From the NCBI RefSeq assembly GCF_023746615.1, contig NZ_CP082275.1:1798001-1862000 (forward strand): 64,000 nucleotides of DNA, written 5' to 3'. This DNA is from Grimontia kaedaensis (GTDB taxonomy: Bacteria > Pseudomonadota > Gammaproteobacteria > Enterobacterales > Vibrionaceae). Each line of letters begins with the position of its first letter. Positions within the stretch are counted from its first letter, which is position 1. The position numbers and the translations under genes are program-made. A model generated the notes under the pieces. That model saw only the letters and a program-made list of their open reading frames with translations, made no database searches and had not been told where the DNA came from. Below are positions 1 through 7,831 of the stretch, piece after piece.

Positions 1-116
1 CTAAGCGTCACATCCTGACTAAGCGTACTACTAAGAACAAACGTCAACTGCGTCCTAACTCAATTCTGCCTAAGTGCGAAATGGGTGCAGTTGCGCGTAT
101 GCTTCCATACGCATAA
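1..116 (+). CDS. rpmI: 50S ribosomal protein L35, C-terminal part
   Basis: The last 37 codons of rpmI are present, read in frame from position 3 to the TAA at 114-116; the 5' end lies outside the window. The basic stretch beginning KRHILTKRTTKNKR and the ending MLPYA match the conserved C-terminus of L35, a small protein of the large ribosomal subunit. It lies 41 bases upstream of rplT, as in the usual infC-rpmI-rplT operon. The L20-binding autoregulatory leader of that operon would be further upstream and is not visible here. Confidence 0.95.
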   Translation, partial: KRHILTKRTTKNKRQLRPNSILPKCEMGAVARMLPYA

Positions 117-157
117 TTTTCTTAGTATTTTTAACGAATTAGTTTAGGAGAGACATA

Positions 158-511
158 ATGCCTCGCGTAAAACGTGGTGTACAAGCTCGTGCACGTCATA
201 AGAAAGTTCTGAAACAAGCTAAAGGTTACTACGGTGCACGTTCACGTGTTTACCGCGTAGCTTTCCAAGCAGTAACCAAAGCTGGTCAATACGCTTACCG
301 TGACCGTCGTCAGAAGAAACGTCAATTCCGTCAACTGTGGATTGCACGTATCAACGCTGCGGCTCGTCAAAATGGTATGTCTTACAGCCGTTTCATCAAC
401 GGTCTGAAGAAAGCGTCTATCGAAATCGATCGTAAGATCCTGGCTGATATCGCTGTATTCGACAAAGCTGCATTCTCTGTTCTGGTAGAGAAAGCGAAAG
501 CTGCTCTGTAA
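158..511 (+). CDS. rplT: 50S ribosomal protein L20
   Basis: This 117-residue protein is very basic (N-terminus MPRVKRGVQARARHKK) and has the length and sequence expected of L20. L20 binds 23S rRNA early in large-subunit assembly and, in enterobacteria, represses its own operon. A clear Shine-Dalgarno (TTTAGGAGAGAC) precedes the ATG. It follows rpmI after 41 bases and is closed by a strong terminator at 537-563. Nothing is unusual. Confidence 0.98.
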   Translation: MPRVKRGVQARARHKKVLKQAKGYYGARSRVYRVAFQAVTKAGQYAYRDRRQKKRQFRQLWIARINAAARQNGMSYSRFINGLKKASIEIDRKILADIAVFDKAAFSVLVEKAKAAL

Positions 512-536
512 TTTATTACAGAATAGACTTTGTGAG

Positions 537-563
537 AAAGGGGAGCTTCGGCTCCCCTTTTTC
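537..563 (+). terminator. Rho-independent terminator after rplT
   Basis: A perfect 10-bp stem (AAAGGGGAGC, loop TTCG, GCTCCCCTTT) is followed by a T-rich run. It ends the rpmI-rplT transcript. The leftward deacetylase gene stops at 582, and the A-rich left flank gives some T's on the other strand, so it may work in both directions. Confidence 0.93.
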
Positions 564-581
564 TATTCTAAATCCCGACAG

Positions 582-1922
582 TTAATTCGCTGTGCAAGAT
601 GGAATTAACTCCCAAGGCGAGTTTTCGTAAAGCCCCGGTATTTGCTGGGTAGTCCACCATTTAGCGATGTAGTTATCTCCCCGATACGCGACAACACTGC
701 CTTCGGCATATATTGTATATACATTCCAATCGTCTTTGGGGCAAAAGGTCAGTGGCTCAGGATTTTTCATCCAATCAATGATTTCAATGTGGCTGACAAA
801 ACGTACTTCAGATTTTGATAATGCGTACTCGATAAATTTGGAGAGGGCAGCTTGGCGGCTTTGGGTGTCTGAACCCGGCATTCCAAACTGTTCTTGTCCA
901 TTCACCAGCCCATAGAAGCCGGAATGTAACCCCAAAACCAAAGGTGCTCTGTTTCCTTTTAAACGTAAATCCAGGTTATAGGCATAAATAGCAAATACCT
1001 CGTCTCCGGATAGTCCTGCAGCACCCCAGGCAGGCTCGGAGTATAGGTTCCAGTCGAAGTTGTCACCTTTGCCAGATTCAAGGTCAAACCAGGGCACGTG
1101 CTTGGCAATCTTGTCCCTCAAGGAATAATCAATGCCATATTCCGACGTCAGGTTATCGGGTGGCACGATCAGAGTGTGTGCAGGAACTTCCCACAAACCT
1201 GGATAGTTGGCGATCTGCGGTTTCCAACCACCATTAACGGCAAGATCATGTTCTGGGCTTCCGTTCTCAAGAGTGTATGGCCAGTAATTATTGGTTCCGT
1301 CATGAGTGGGTGTTATGCCCGCAGGAAAACTGACGTCGTATGCTACGCCGTTTTGAATGACTGCCTTTAGCGTGTTGTCATTGTAGGTAAGAAAAGGCGC
1401 TCGGAAGCCATGTGCTTTTTCAATACCTATACCGCCTTCTTCGACAGCAGAGGTGAGAAACTGATTACAGAGCGTCACTTCTTGCTGCCAAGCTTCTTGA
1501 GTCATCCAATTGTCTAAGGGATTCCAGTTCACCTTGTCATCCGGGTGTGTTTCGGTGTGGCTTCCAATGTCATGGCCCGCTTGGTGGGCGCGTCGCCATA
1601 AGTTCAAAACGTCTTCGTTTTCCCTTGATTGGCCGCAAAGCATAAAGAATGATGCGGTAAGATTGCGATTAGCATGTTTGTCCATGCCATTCGGATTTTT
1701 ATGACTGGCCAGGGTATCGAGAACCCACTTAAGACCTTCTACGTCGTTATTATCATCAAAGCCTAGTGAGACGAACATAGGCGTTTTTGCAGTATCAATC
1801 GGTGATGATTGAGAGGGTGGGTAAGCATTTTCCATTGCGAGTACTTGTGCTGACATAACTATTGGAAGAAAAAGCGAGTAACTGGTTTTTTTACCCACAA
1901 GGTGCCAACTGAATTTTGCCAT
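582..1922 (-). CDS. Secreted chitin-oligosaccharide deacetylase
   Basis: A 446-residue exported enzyme of the NodB-like polysaccharide deacetylase family (CE4). The N-terminus has a signal peptide (hydrophobic SLFLPIVMSAQVLA). The catalytic domain shows the metal/base motif FDDNN (Asp56-Asp57), HTETH with metal ligands His122 and His126, and the RAPF motif around Arg174. The last ~45 residues (NVYTIYAEG...AKWW) look like a chitin-binding CBM5/12 module. The architecture matches Vibrio chitin-oligosaccharide deacetylases, which remove an acetyl group from GlcNAc oligomers, mainly the disaccharide, giving GlcNAc-GlcN. The gene stands alone, convergent with rplT. Exact substrate preference is inferred. 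Confidence 0.88.
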   Translation of the reverse strand: MAKFSWHLVGKKTSYSLFLPIVMSAQVLAMENAYPPSQSSPIDTAKTPMFVSLGFDDNNDVEGLKWVLDTLASHKNPNGMDKHANRNLTASFFMLCGQSRENEDVLNLWRRAHQAGHDIGSHTETHPDDKVNWNPLDNWMTQEAWQQEVTLCNQFLTSAVEEGGIGIEKAHGFRAPFLTYNDNTLKAVIQNGVAYDVSFPAGITPTHDGTNNYWPYTLENGSPEHDLAVNGGWKPQIANYPGLWEVPAHTLIVPPDNLTSEYGIDYSLRDKIAKHVPWFDLESGKGDNFDWNLYSEPAWGAAGLSGDEVFAIYAYNLDLRLKGNRAPLVLGLHSGFYGLVNGQEQFGMPGSDTQSRQAALSKFIEYALSKSEVRFVSHIEIIDWMKNPEPLTFCPKDDWNVYTIYAEGSVVAYRGDNYIAKWWTTQQIPGLYENSPWELIPSCTAN

Positions 1923-1958
1923 TGTATTGTCCTATTTTTAGGTTCGACGTTATTGAAT

Positions 1959-2171
1959 GTGAGCAAGAGCTCATCAACTAGAAAATACATACTCGAGCCT
2001 GATTTCTACGACATCTTGCACGTGCTGTTATCAAAATTTGACTGTGACGATAGCGAAGGCTGTAAGTTGCATTCAGAACCGAACAGATATTGGTATTTGA
2101 TCGCACTAAGTGCTGAATCAATAAGCAATTTTCTGAGTCAAATACGTTGCTATGGACTGGAATCTGGATAA
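1959..2171 (+). CDS. Possible small hypothetical protein
   Basis: An open frame extends back to 1902, but from GTG 1959 it gives about 70 residues of ordinary composition (FYDILHVLLSKFDCDD, RYWYLIALSAES) ending in TAA at 2169-2171. I recognise no family. No convincing Shine-Dalgarno is present, and the upstream part overlaps the start of the leftward deacetylase gene. It may be a small gene, a decayed remnant, or chance. It lies between the deacetylase and the pheS leader. Confidence 0.25.
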   Translation: MSKSSSTRKYILEPDFYDILHVLLSKFDCDDSEGCKLHSEPNRYWYLIALSAESISNFLSQIRCYGLESG

Positions 2172-2292
2172 TTTCACGCCGTTGAAAAATATCAGGTGAT
2201 AAAATCGCCGACGATTTAGTCATGACCGCCATTAAACGGCTATTTCAGATTGGATTTGAGCCGCGGTTTATTTACTATGTACCGTTACGTCT

Positions 2293-2369
2293 TATACCAA
2301 TTCTCAGAGCGTGATCTGCCAATGCGAATTCGCACTGGAAAGACGGATTCTGCTACGAGAATTGGTATA
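2293..2369. repeat. Nested palindromic element in the pheS leader
   Basis: Perfect 13-bp inverted arms, TATACCAATTCTC at 2293-2305 and GAGAATTGGTATA at 2357-2369, enclose about 50 bases. Inside is a second perfect palindrome, TGCGAATTCGCA, at 2323-2334. The form suggests a dispersed repetitive extragenic palindrome or a miniature non-coding element; I see no second copy in this window. Transcribed, it would fold into a long hairpin upstream of pheS. Confidence 0.8.
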
Positions 2370-2391
2370 TCTTTTACTCCCCCGTAGGACA

Positions 2392-2407
2392 CTGCCTGGA
2401 CAGGCAG
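2392..2407 (+). promoter_or_regulatory. Hairpin abutting the pheS ribosome binding site
   Basis: CTGCCTGGACAGGCAG forms a 6-bp stem (2392-2397 with 2402-2407) and a 4-base loop, ending only 2 bases before the GAGGAAA Shine-Dalgarno of pheS. Its position suggests an effect on ribosome access or mRNA stability. It has no T-run, so it is not an intrinsic terminator. Function is inferred from position only. Confidence 0.45.
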
Positions 2408-2418
2408 ATGAGGAAACG

Positions 2419-3402
2419 ATGCAACAACTAGAAGAGATTCTATCCAACGCAACGGCTGCTATCGAAGCAGTTGATTCAGTTGCGGCTCTGGATGAGGTAC
2501 GTGTTAAGTACCTGGGTAAAAAAGGTGAGCTGACCCTACAGCTGCAGCAGTTGGGTAAACTTCCGCCGGAAGAGCGCCGTGAAGCGGGTGCAAGCATCAA
2601 CAAAGCAAAGCAAGCAGTTCAACAAGCGCTGACCGAGCGTAAAGTTGCACTGGAGAGCGCAGAGCTTGAAGCGAAGCTGGCAGCTGAGACTATTGATGTG
2701 ACTCTGCCGGGTCGTCGTATCGAGAACGGTGGTATTCACCCTGTAACCCGCACTATCGAACGTATCGAAAGCTTCTTTGGTGAGCTTGGATTTAGTGTTC
2801 AAACAGGCCCAGAAATCGAAGACGCATTCCATAACTTCGATGCTCTGAACATTGCGGAAGACCACCCAGCGCGTACTGATCACGACACTTTCTTCTTCAA
2901 CCCTGATCTGATGCTGCGCACGCACACTTCAGGTGTTCAAATCCGTACGATGGAAACCAACCAGCCGCCACTGCGCTTTATCGCACCGGGCCGTGTTTAC
3001 CGTAACGACTACGACCAGACTCACACCCCAATGTTCCATCAGGTCGAGGGTATGCTGGTTGACGAAAACGTAAACTTTGCACAGCTGAAAGGCATCCTGA
3101 ACGACTTCCTGTGTAATTTCTTCGAAGAAGATCTGGAAGTACGTTTCCGTCCTTCATACTTCCCATTCACTGAGCCTTCAGCAGAAGTTGATGTTAAAGG
3201 CAAAAACGGCAAATGGCTGGAAGTACTGGGCTGCGGTATGGTTCATCCGAACGTACTGCGTTCTGTTGGCATTGACCCAGAAAAATACTCAGGTTTCGCA
3301 TTCGGTATGGGCGTAGAACGTCTGACCATGCTGCGCTACGGCGTAAACGATCTGCGTGCGTTCTTCGAGAACGATCTGCGTTTCCTGAAACAATTCAAGT
3401 AA
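2419..3402 (+). CDS. pheS: Phenylalanyl-tRNA synthetase alpha subunit
   Basis: Catalytic alpha subunit of the class II alpha2-beta2 enzyme that charges tRNA-Phe. The frame is open from 2311, but the ATG at 2419 follows a good Shine-Dalgarno (GATGAGGAAACG) and gives 327 residues, the same length as the E. coli protein and collinear with it. Class II motif 2 lies around RVYRNDYDQTHTPMFHQ, and motif 3 is GFAFGMGVERLTMLRYG near the C-terminus. pheT follows after 19 bases. The leader carries two inverted-repeat structures (2293-2369 and 2392-2407) and no obvious phenylalanine-rich leader peptide. Confidence 0.97.
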   Translation: MQQLEEILSNATAAIEAVDSVAALDEVRVKYLGKKGELTLQLQQLGKLPPEERREAGASINKAKQAVQQALTERKVALESAELEAKLAAETIDVTLPGRRIENGGIHPVTRTIERIESFFGELGFSVQTGPEIEDAFHNFDALNIAEDHPARTDHDTFFFNPDLMLRTHTSGVQIRTMETNQPPLRFIAPGRVYRNDYDQTHTPMFHQVEGMLVDENVNFAQLKGILNDFLCNFFEEDLEVRFRPSYFPFTEPSAEVDVKGKNGKWLEVLGCGMVHPNVLRSVGIDPEKYSGFAFGMGVERLTMLRYGVNDLRAFFENDLRFLKQFK

Positions 3403-3421
3403 GCATTGGGGTAATTGATAA

Positions 3422-5812
3422 ATGAAATTCAGTGAATCCTGGCTTCGCGAGTGGGTTAATCCTGCAGTAAACAGCGAAGAACTGGCACACCAAATCACCA
3501 TGGCAGGTCTGGAAGTCGACGACATTGAAGCTGTTGCAGGTGAGTTTACCGGCGTTGTTGTTGGTGAAGTGGTTGAGTGTGGCCAGCACCCTGATGCAGA
3601 CAAATTGCGTGTTACTAAAGTGAACGTTGGCGGTGAAGAGCTGCTGGACATTGTTTGTGGTGCACCGAATTGCCGCCTTGGCCTGAAAGTAGCCGTAGCG
3701 ACTGTTGGCGCAGTGCTGCCAGGCGACTTCAAAATTAAGAAAGCAAAACTGCGCGGTCAGCCATCTCACGGCATGCTGTGTTCGTTCTCTGAGCTGGGTA
3801 TCGACGTCGAGTCAAACGGCATCATGGAACTGGCTGCTGATGCAGTTATCGGTACTGATTTCCGTGAGTTCCTGAAACTGAACGACGTGACTATCGATGT
3901 AGACCTGACTGCAAACCGTGCAGACTGTCTGAGCATCAAAGGTCTGGCGCGTGAAGTAGGCGTTCTGAACCGTGCTGAAGTATGTCAGCCAGCGTTCGAG
4001 AAAGTCACTCCGGCAATTGACGACAAAATCTCTGTTGCGATCGAGGCGCCAGCTGCGTGTCCACGTTACCTGGGCCGTGTAGTTCGTAACGTTAACGTAA
4101 AAGCGGCTACACCACTGTGGATGCAAGAAAAACTGCGTCGTAGCGGTATCCGTTCTATCGACCCAATTGTAGACATCACCAACTACGTGATGCTGGAACA
4201 AGGTCAGCCAATGCACGCATTTGATCTGGCGAAGATCGAAGGTGGCATCGTTGCGCGTTTGGCGAAACCAGGTGAAAAACTGGTTCTGCTGGACGGCAAT
4301 GAAGCTGAGCTGAACGAAAATACGCTGGTTATTGCTGACCATAATAAAGCGCTGGCGATTGCAGGTATTTTCGGTGGTCAGGATTCTGGCGTAAATGCAG
4401 AAACCACGACTAACGTTCTGTTGGAAGCAGCGTTCTTTGCACCAGACGCAATCCGCGGTCGTGCACGTAGCTATGGCCTTCACACTGATTCTTCACACCG
4501 CTTCGAGCGTGGTGTTGATTCAACGCTGCAAAACTACTCGATGGAGCGTGCTACTCAGCTGCTTATCGATATTTGCGGTGGTGAGGCAGGTGAAATCGTA
4601 GGTCAGGAGTCTGAAGAGCACCTGCCTAAAGCGAACACCATTGCATTGCGTCGCACCAAGCTGGACAACCTGCTGGGTCACCACATTTCTTCTGAAGACG
4701 TGGTAGAGATCCTGAGCCGTCTGGGCTGCGAAGTTGAAACCACTGAGCAAGGTTGGACTGCGAAAGCGCCTTCATGGCGTTTCGACATGGCGATTGAGCA
4801 AGACTTGATTGAAGAAGTTGGCCGTATCTATGGCTACGACAACATTCCAAACCAAGCGCCTGTAGCCTCTCTAAACATGAACGAGCACAAAGAAGCCAAT
4901 CAGCCTCTGAAACGTGTTCGTGATCTGCTGGTTGATCGTGGTTACCACGAAGCGATTACTTATAGCTTTGTTGAGCCAAACCAACAGAAGCTGATCGTGC
5001 CAGACTTAGAGCCATTGATTCTGCCGAACCCAATTTCAGCAGACATGTCAGCCATGCGCCTGAGCCTTTGGACTGGCTTATTGAATACCGTTGCTTACAA
5101 CCAGAAACGTCAGCAACCACGTGTTCGTCTGTTTGAAGCAGGTCTTCGTTTTATCCCCGAGCAAGCTGCAGAAAACGGCATGCGTCAGGAAATGATGTTG
5201 GCAGGTGTGATTGCAGGACCTCGTTCAGAAGAGCACTGGGACATCGCAACAAACACTGTAGATTTCTTCGACCTGAAAGGCGATCTCGAAGCGATTTTGG
5301 AGCTGACTGCAAACGAACTGAGCTACAGCTTTAAAGCTGCTAAGCATCCAGCACTGCACCCTGGTCAATCAGCTTCAATTGAAGTTGACGGCAAAGTCGT
5401 GGGCTACATCGGTACGGTTCATCCAGAGCTTGAGCGTAAGTTTGGCCTGAACGGACGTACCATCGTGTTCGAAATCGAATGGTCAGCGATTAACACTCGT
5501 GTCATTCCAGAAGCGGTTGTTATCTCCAAGTTCCCGGCTAACCGCCGTGACATCGCTGTGATTGTTGCTGACGACGTTGAGTCAGAGGCTGTGGTTCGTG
5601 CTTGTTTGGAAACCGACAATGCACTGATCACCGGTTCTAAGCTGTTTGACCTTTACAAGGGCAAGGGCGTAGAAGACGGCAAGAAGAGCTTGGCTATCGC
5701 TTTGAGCCTACAATCCACTGAGCGCACCTTGGAAGAAAGTGATATTTCTGAGGCGGTTGCATCGGTTGTAGCATTGCTTGGCGACAAATTTGGCGCGCAT
5801 CTTCGCGACTAA
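3422..5812 (+). CDS. pheT: Phenylalanyl-tRNA synthetase beta subunit
   Basis: A 796-residue beta subunit, normal for gammaproteobacteria. The N-terminal part contains the tRNA-binding (EMAP/Myf) domain at about residues 40-150 (HPDADKLRVTKVNVG), followed by B3/B4 and B5 domains (editing and structure), the catalytic-like core, and the C-terminal ferredoxin-fold anticodon-binding domain (SKFPANRRDIAVIV). Together with PheS it forms the heterotetramer that aminoacylates tRNA-Phe; editing of Tyr-tRNA-Phe resides in beta. It is co-transcribed with pheS and ends at a strong terminator, so ihfA likely has its own promoter here. Confidence 0.97.
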   Translation: MKFSESWLREWVNPAVNSEELAHQITMAGLEVDDIEAVAGEFTGVVVGEVVECGQHPDADKLRVTKVNVGGEELLDIVCGAPNCRLGLKVAVATVGAVLPGDFKIKKAKLRGQPSHGMLCSFSELGIDVESNGIMELAADAVIGTDFREFLKLNDVTIDVDLTANRADCLSIKGLAREVGVLNRAEVCQPAFEKVTPAIDDKISVAIEAPAACPRYLGRVVRNVNVKAATPLWMQEKLRRSGIRSIDPIVDITNYVMLEQGQPMHAFDLAKIEGGIVARLAKPGEKLVLLDGNEAELNENTLVIADHNKALAIAGIFGGQDSGVNAETTTNVLLEAAFFAPDAIRGRARSYGLHTDSSHRFERGVDSTLQNYSMERATQLLIDICGGEAGEIVGQESEEHLPKANTIALRRTKLDNLLGHHISSEDVVEILSRLGCEVETTEQGWTAKAPSWRFDMAIEQDLIEEVGRIYGYDNIPNQAPVASLNMNEHKEANQPLKRVRDLLVDRGYHEAITYSFVEPNQQKLIVPDLEPLILPNPISADMSAMRLSLWTGLLNTVAYNQKRQQPRVRLFEAGLRFIPEQAAENGMRQEMMLAGVIAGPRSEEHWDIATNTVDFFDLKGDLEAILELTANELSYSFKAAKHPALHPGQSASIEVDGKVVGYIGTVHPELERKFGLNGRTIVFEIEWSAINTRVIPEAVVISKFPANRRDIAVIVADDVESEAVVRACLETDNALITGSKLFDLYKGKGVEDGKKSLAIALSLQSTERTLEESDISEAVASVVALLGDKFGAHLRD

Positions 5813-5828
5813 TTATAAATTTGTTAAT

Positions 5829-5857
5829 AAAAAAGCAGCCTGATGGCTGCTTTTTTT
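5829..5857 (+). terminator. Rho-independent terminator after pheT
   Basis: The stem AGCAGCC / GGCTGCT with loop TGAT is flanked by A's and followed by seven T's, 16 bases after the pheT stop. In E. coli pheT reads into ihfA; here this hairpin separates them at least partly. Confidence 0.92.
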
Positions 5858-6222
5858 ATGTCTAAAAGTTCTAACACGTATCGTTTTGATAAATCTACGT
5901 TTTATCAGAATCTTAACAAGTTGTACTAAGCAAACGATTAAAACCTCAGTAAAAACATCACTTAATGACTATATTCACAATAACCTGTCTCAGTTTTTAT
6001 GCATGCCTTAAGAATGAAAAGCTCATAAACAGAGCACTGTTCCAAATAATGATATGGAAAAAAGTTGGCGCAAATCAGCCAGTTGGCTTACACTGTTCGT
6101 AAGTTGCTGCTAGAGATTATGCTGCCCGACGAAGGAGCAAGTGAATAATTCTTTTGTAGTGCAATCGTGATGTAGATACGACGTATCACATTTGTGTTCA
6201 ACATTTCTTGAGGGAATGACCT
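5858..6222. other. Intergenic region upstream of ihfA
   Basis: About 365 AT-rich bases without a credible ORF. It holds an IHF-consensus site (5903-5915), a small inverted repeat TGATAAA/TTTATCA at 5887-5907 and the ihfA Shine-Dalgarno (TTGAGGGAA). It is presumably the ihfA promoter region. I could not assign -35/-10 boxes with confidence. Confidence 0.6.
5903..5915 (+). promoter_or_regulatory. Candidate IHF binding site
   Basis: TATCAGAATCTTA fits the IHF consensus WATCARNNNNTTR at every defined position. It lies about 310 bases upstream of ihfA. IHF represses its own ihfA promoter in E. coli, so autoregulation is plausible. The consensus is short and a few chance matches are expected in 64 kb. 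Confidence 0.4.
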
Positions 6223-6519
6223 ATGGCGCTCACCAAGGCCGATTTGGCTGAGAACCTGTTTGAGAACGTCGGGATGAGCAAGCGGGACGCCAAGGAAACT
6301 GTCGAAGCGTTTTTCGAAGAAGTTCGTAAGGCGTTAGAAAGTGGCGAACAAGTCAAGTTGTCTGGCTTCGGAAATTTTGATCTTCGTGAAAAGAACGAAC
6401 GTCCTGGCCGTAACCCAAAGACGGGCGAAGATATTCCTATCACGGCGCGTCGCGTTGTTACTTTCCGTCCGGGCCAAAAACTTAAGGCACGTGTCGAAAA
6501 AGCCAAAGTAGACAACTAA
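6223..6519 (+). CDS. ihfA: Integration host factor alpha subunit
   Basis: A 98-residue DNA-bending protein of the HU/IHF family. The N-terminus MALTKADLAENLFENVGMSK and the beta-arm region RNPKTGEDIPI are characteristic of IhfA rather than HU. As a heterodimer with IhfB it bends DNA by about 180 degrees and acts in transcription, recombination and replication. A Shine-Dalgarno (GAGGGAA) precedes the ATG. It lies downstream of pheT, the conserved place for ihfA, and ends at a terminator at 6545-6573. Confidence 0.96.
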   Translation: MALTKADLAENLFENVGMSKRDAKETVEAFFEEVRKALESGEQVKLSGFGNFDLREKNERPGRNPKTGEDIPITARRVVTFRPGQKLKARVEKAKVDN

Positions 6520-6544
6520 TCGTCGTACGAGAGTTTTCCAAAGG

Positions 6545-6573
6545 ACCGTGGTTATTTAACCGCGGTTTTTTTG
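6545..6573 (+). terminator. Rho-independent terminator after ihfA
   Basis: A nine-pair stem (ACCGTGGTT / AACCGCGGT, one G-T pair) with loop ATTT is followed by a run of seven T's. It ends ihfA transcription. Confidence 0.92.
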
Positions 6574-6718
6574 TTGTCTGTAAGGTAGGTGCTTCGGCTT
6601 CTTCGCATGGCGATATAGGCGTCTAATTGCGTTTGTTATCAGAGTGTTTAATTTGTATATTGGGGGTCAGATACGAGAAGAACACATAAAACAAAATAAT
6701 CAAAAAGGACAGCTTGAA

Positions 6719-7768
6719 ATGGATAGTCAACTCTCCGGGGGCTTTCTAAAGCACACGCTATTTCCACCCAAAATATTTACTCCCAACAGCATCACGCTTT
6801 CCAACGGTGTCATTGTCAGACACAACGCGATTGGCGTTGTTGAAATTACACCACCAGTGTCTGATAAAGCCATTGTGATATCGTCGGGTATTCATGGTGA
6901 CGAAACAGCACCTATCGAGCTTGTGGACGACTTGGTTTCCAGTATTCTCGATGAAGCATTTCAGCCTACATCTCGTTTACTGTTTATTATTGCCCATCCA
7001 GATGCCATTCATGCTCACACACGCTTTATTGAGGAAAATCTGAACCGTTTGTTTGCTGACACCAATCCTTTGAGAAACAAAGAGTGCCAGCTTGCAAATA
7101 ATCTACAAGAACAAGTGCAGACTTTCTTTAAGAAGGGTACTGAAGAGCCATGGCACTTTGACTTGCACAGTGCCATTAGGGCGTCTGAGCACTACATGTT
7201 TGGTGTTGTACCTGCGTCAACCAAAGTTACGGATATCAGGCCGCTTGTAAGCTTTCTGAAAGCGTCGCACATGGATGCTGTTATGCTGAGCCGAACGCCT
7301 TCATCAACGTTCAGTTGGTACAGTGCAGAAAAGTTCGGCGCATTGGCAGCGACCTTTGAAATGGGCCGTGTTGCCCGTTTGTATGAGAATAATATGGAAG
7401 AGTTTAAACCATTGCGTGATGCATTGGTTGCGTTGCTGTGCGGAGAGACCCTTCCGGCACCTTCTAAAGAAAAAGGGTTCTCCAACTATAAAGTGACGCG
7501 AACCATCACCAAAACAAGTGAAGCCTTTAATCTTGCTTTTAGCGATGATGCGGCAAACTTTACATACTTTGCTGAAGGTGAGCAGTTAGCGGAGGAAAAC
7601 GGGACTGTATATTCAGCTATCGCAGGCGGTGAAGCAGTAGTATTTCCGAATTCAAAAGTTGCGATAGGGCAACGTGCTGCATTGTTGGTTCAACCTTTTG
7701 AACCGAATCTGTCAGAACCGCTCTACGTCAACGTAGAACGCGATCCCGGACCTGTCGCCTTCAGTTAG
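6719..7768 (+). CDS. astE: Succinylglutamate desuccinylase
   Basis: A zinc hydrolase of the AstE/aspartoacylase family, 349 residues. It cleaves N-succinylglutamate to succinate and glutamate, the last step of arginine succinyltransferase catabolism. Zinc ligands are visible in SSGIHGDETAP (His59, Glu62) and in DLHSAIR. The frame is open from 6644, but the ATG at 6719 follows AAAAAGGAC and matches the family start. The other ast genes are not next to it, a separation I recall from vibrios. No terminator follows before btuC, 63 bases downstream. Confidence 0.9.
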   Translation: MDSQLSGGFLKHTLFPPKIFTPNSITLSNGVIVRHNAIGVVEITPPVSDKAIVISSGIHGDETAPIELVDDLVSSILDEAFQPTSRLLFIIAHPDAIHAHTRFIEENLNRLFADTNPLRNKECQLANNLQEQVQTFFKKGTEEPWHFDLHSAIRASEHYMFGVVPASTKVTDIRPLVSFLKASHMDAVMLSRTPSSTFSWYSAEKFGALAATFEMGRVARLYENNMEEFKPLRDALVALLCGETLPAPSKEKGFSNYKVTRTITKTSEAFNLAFSDDAANFTYFAEGEQLAEENGTVYSAIAGGEAVVFPNSKVAIGQRAALLVQPFEPNLSEPLYVNVERDPGPVAFS

Positions 7769-7831
7769 CGCTTTTCATTTTCATCTGTTCTATGTATGGT
7801 TGGCGGCAATCGCGATTAAAACCCGAAAACC

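Noticed and set aside
2222..2314. 30-codon ORF upstream of pheS with three Phe and two Tyr, considered as a phe leader peptide
   Set aside because: No phenylalanine run, no ribosome binding site, and no attenuator with a T-run follows; it ends inside the palindromic element.
3812..4483. 223-codon open frame on the minus strand within pheT
   Set aside because: Shadow of pheT; Thr, Cys and Gln-rich reverse frame without a ribosome binding site.
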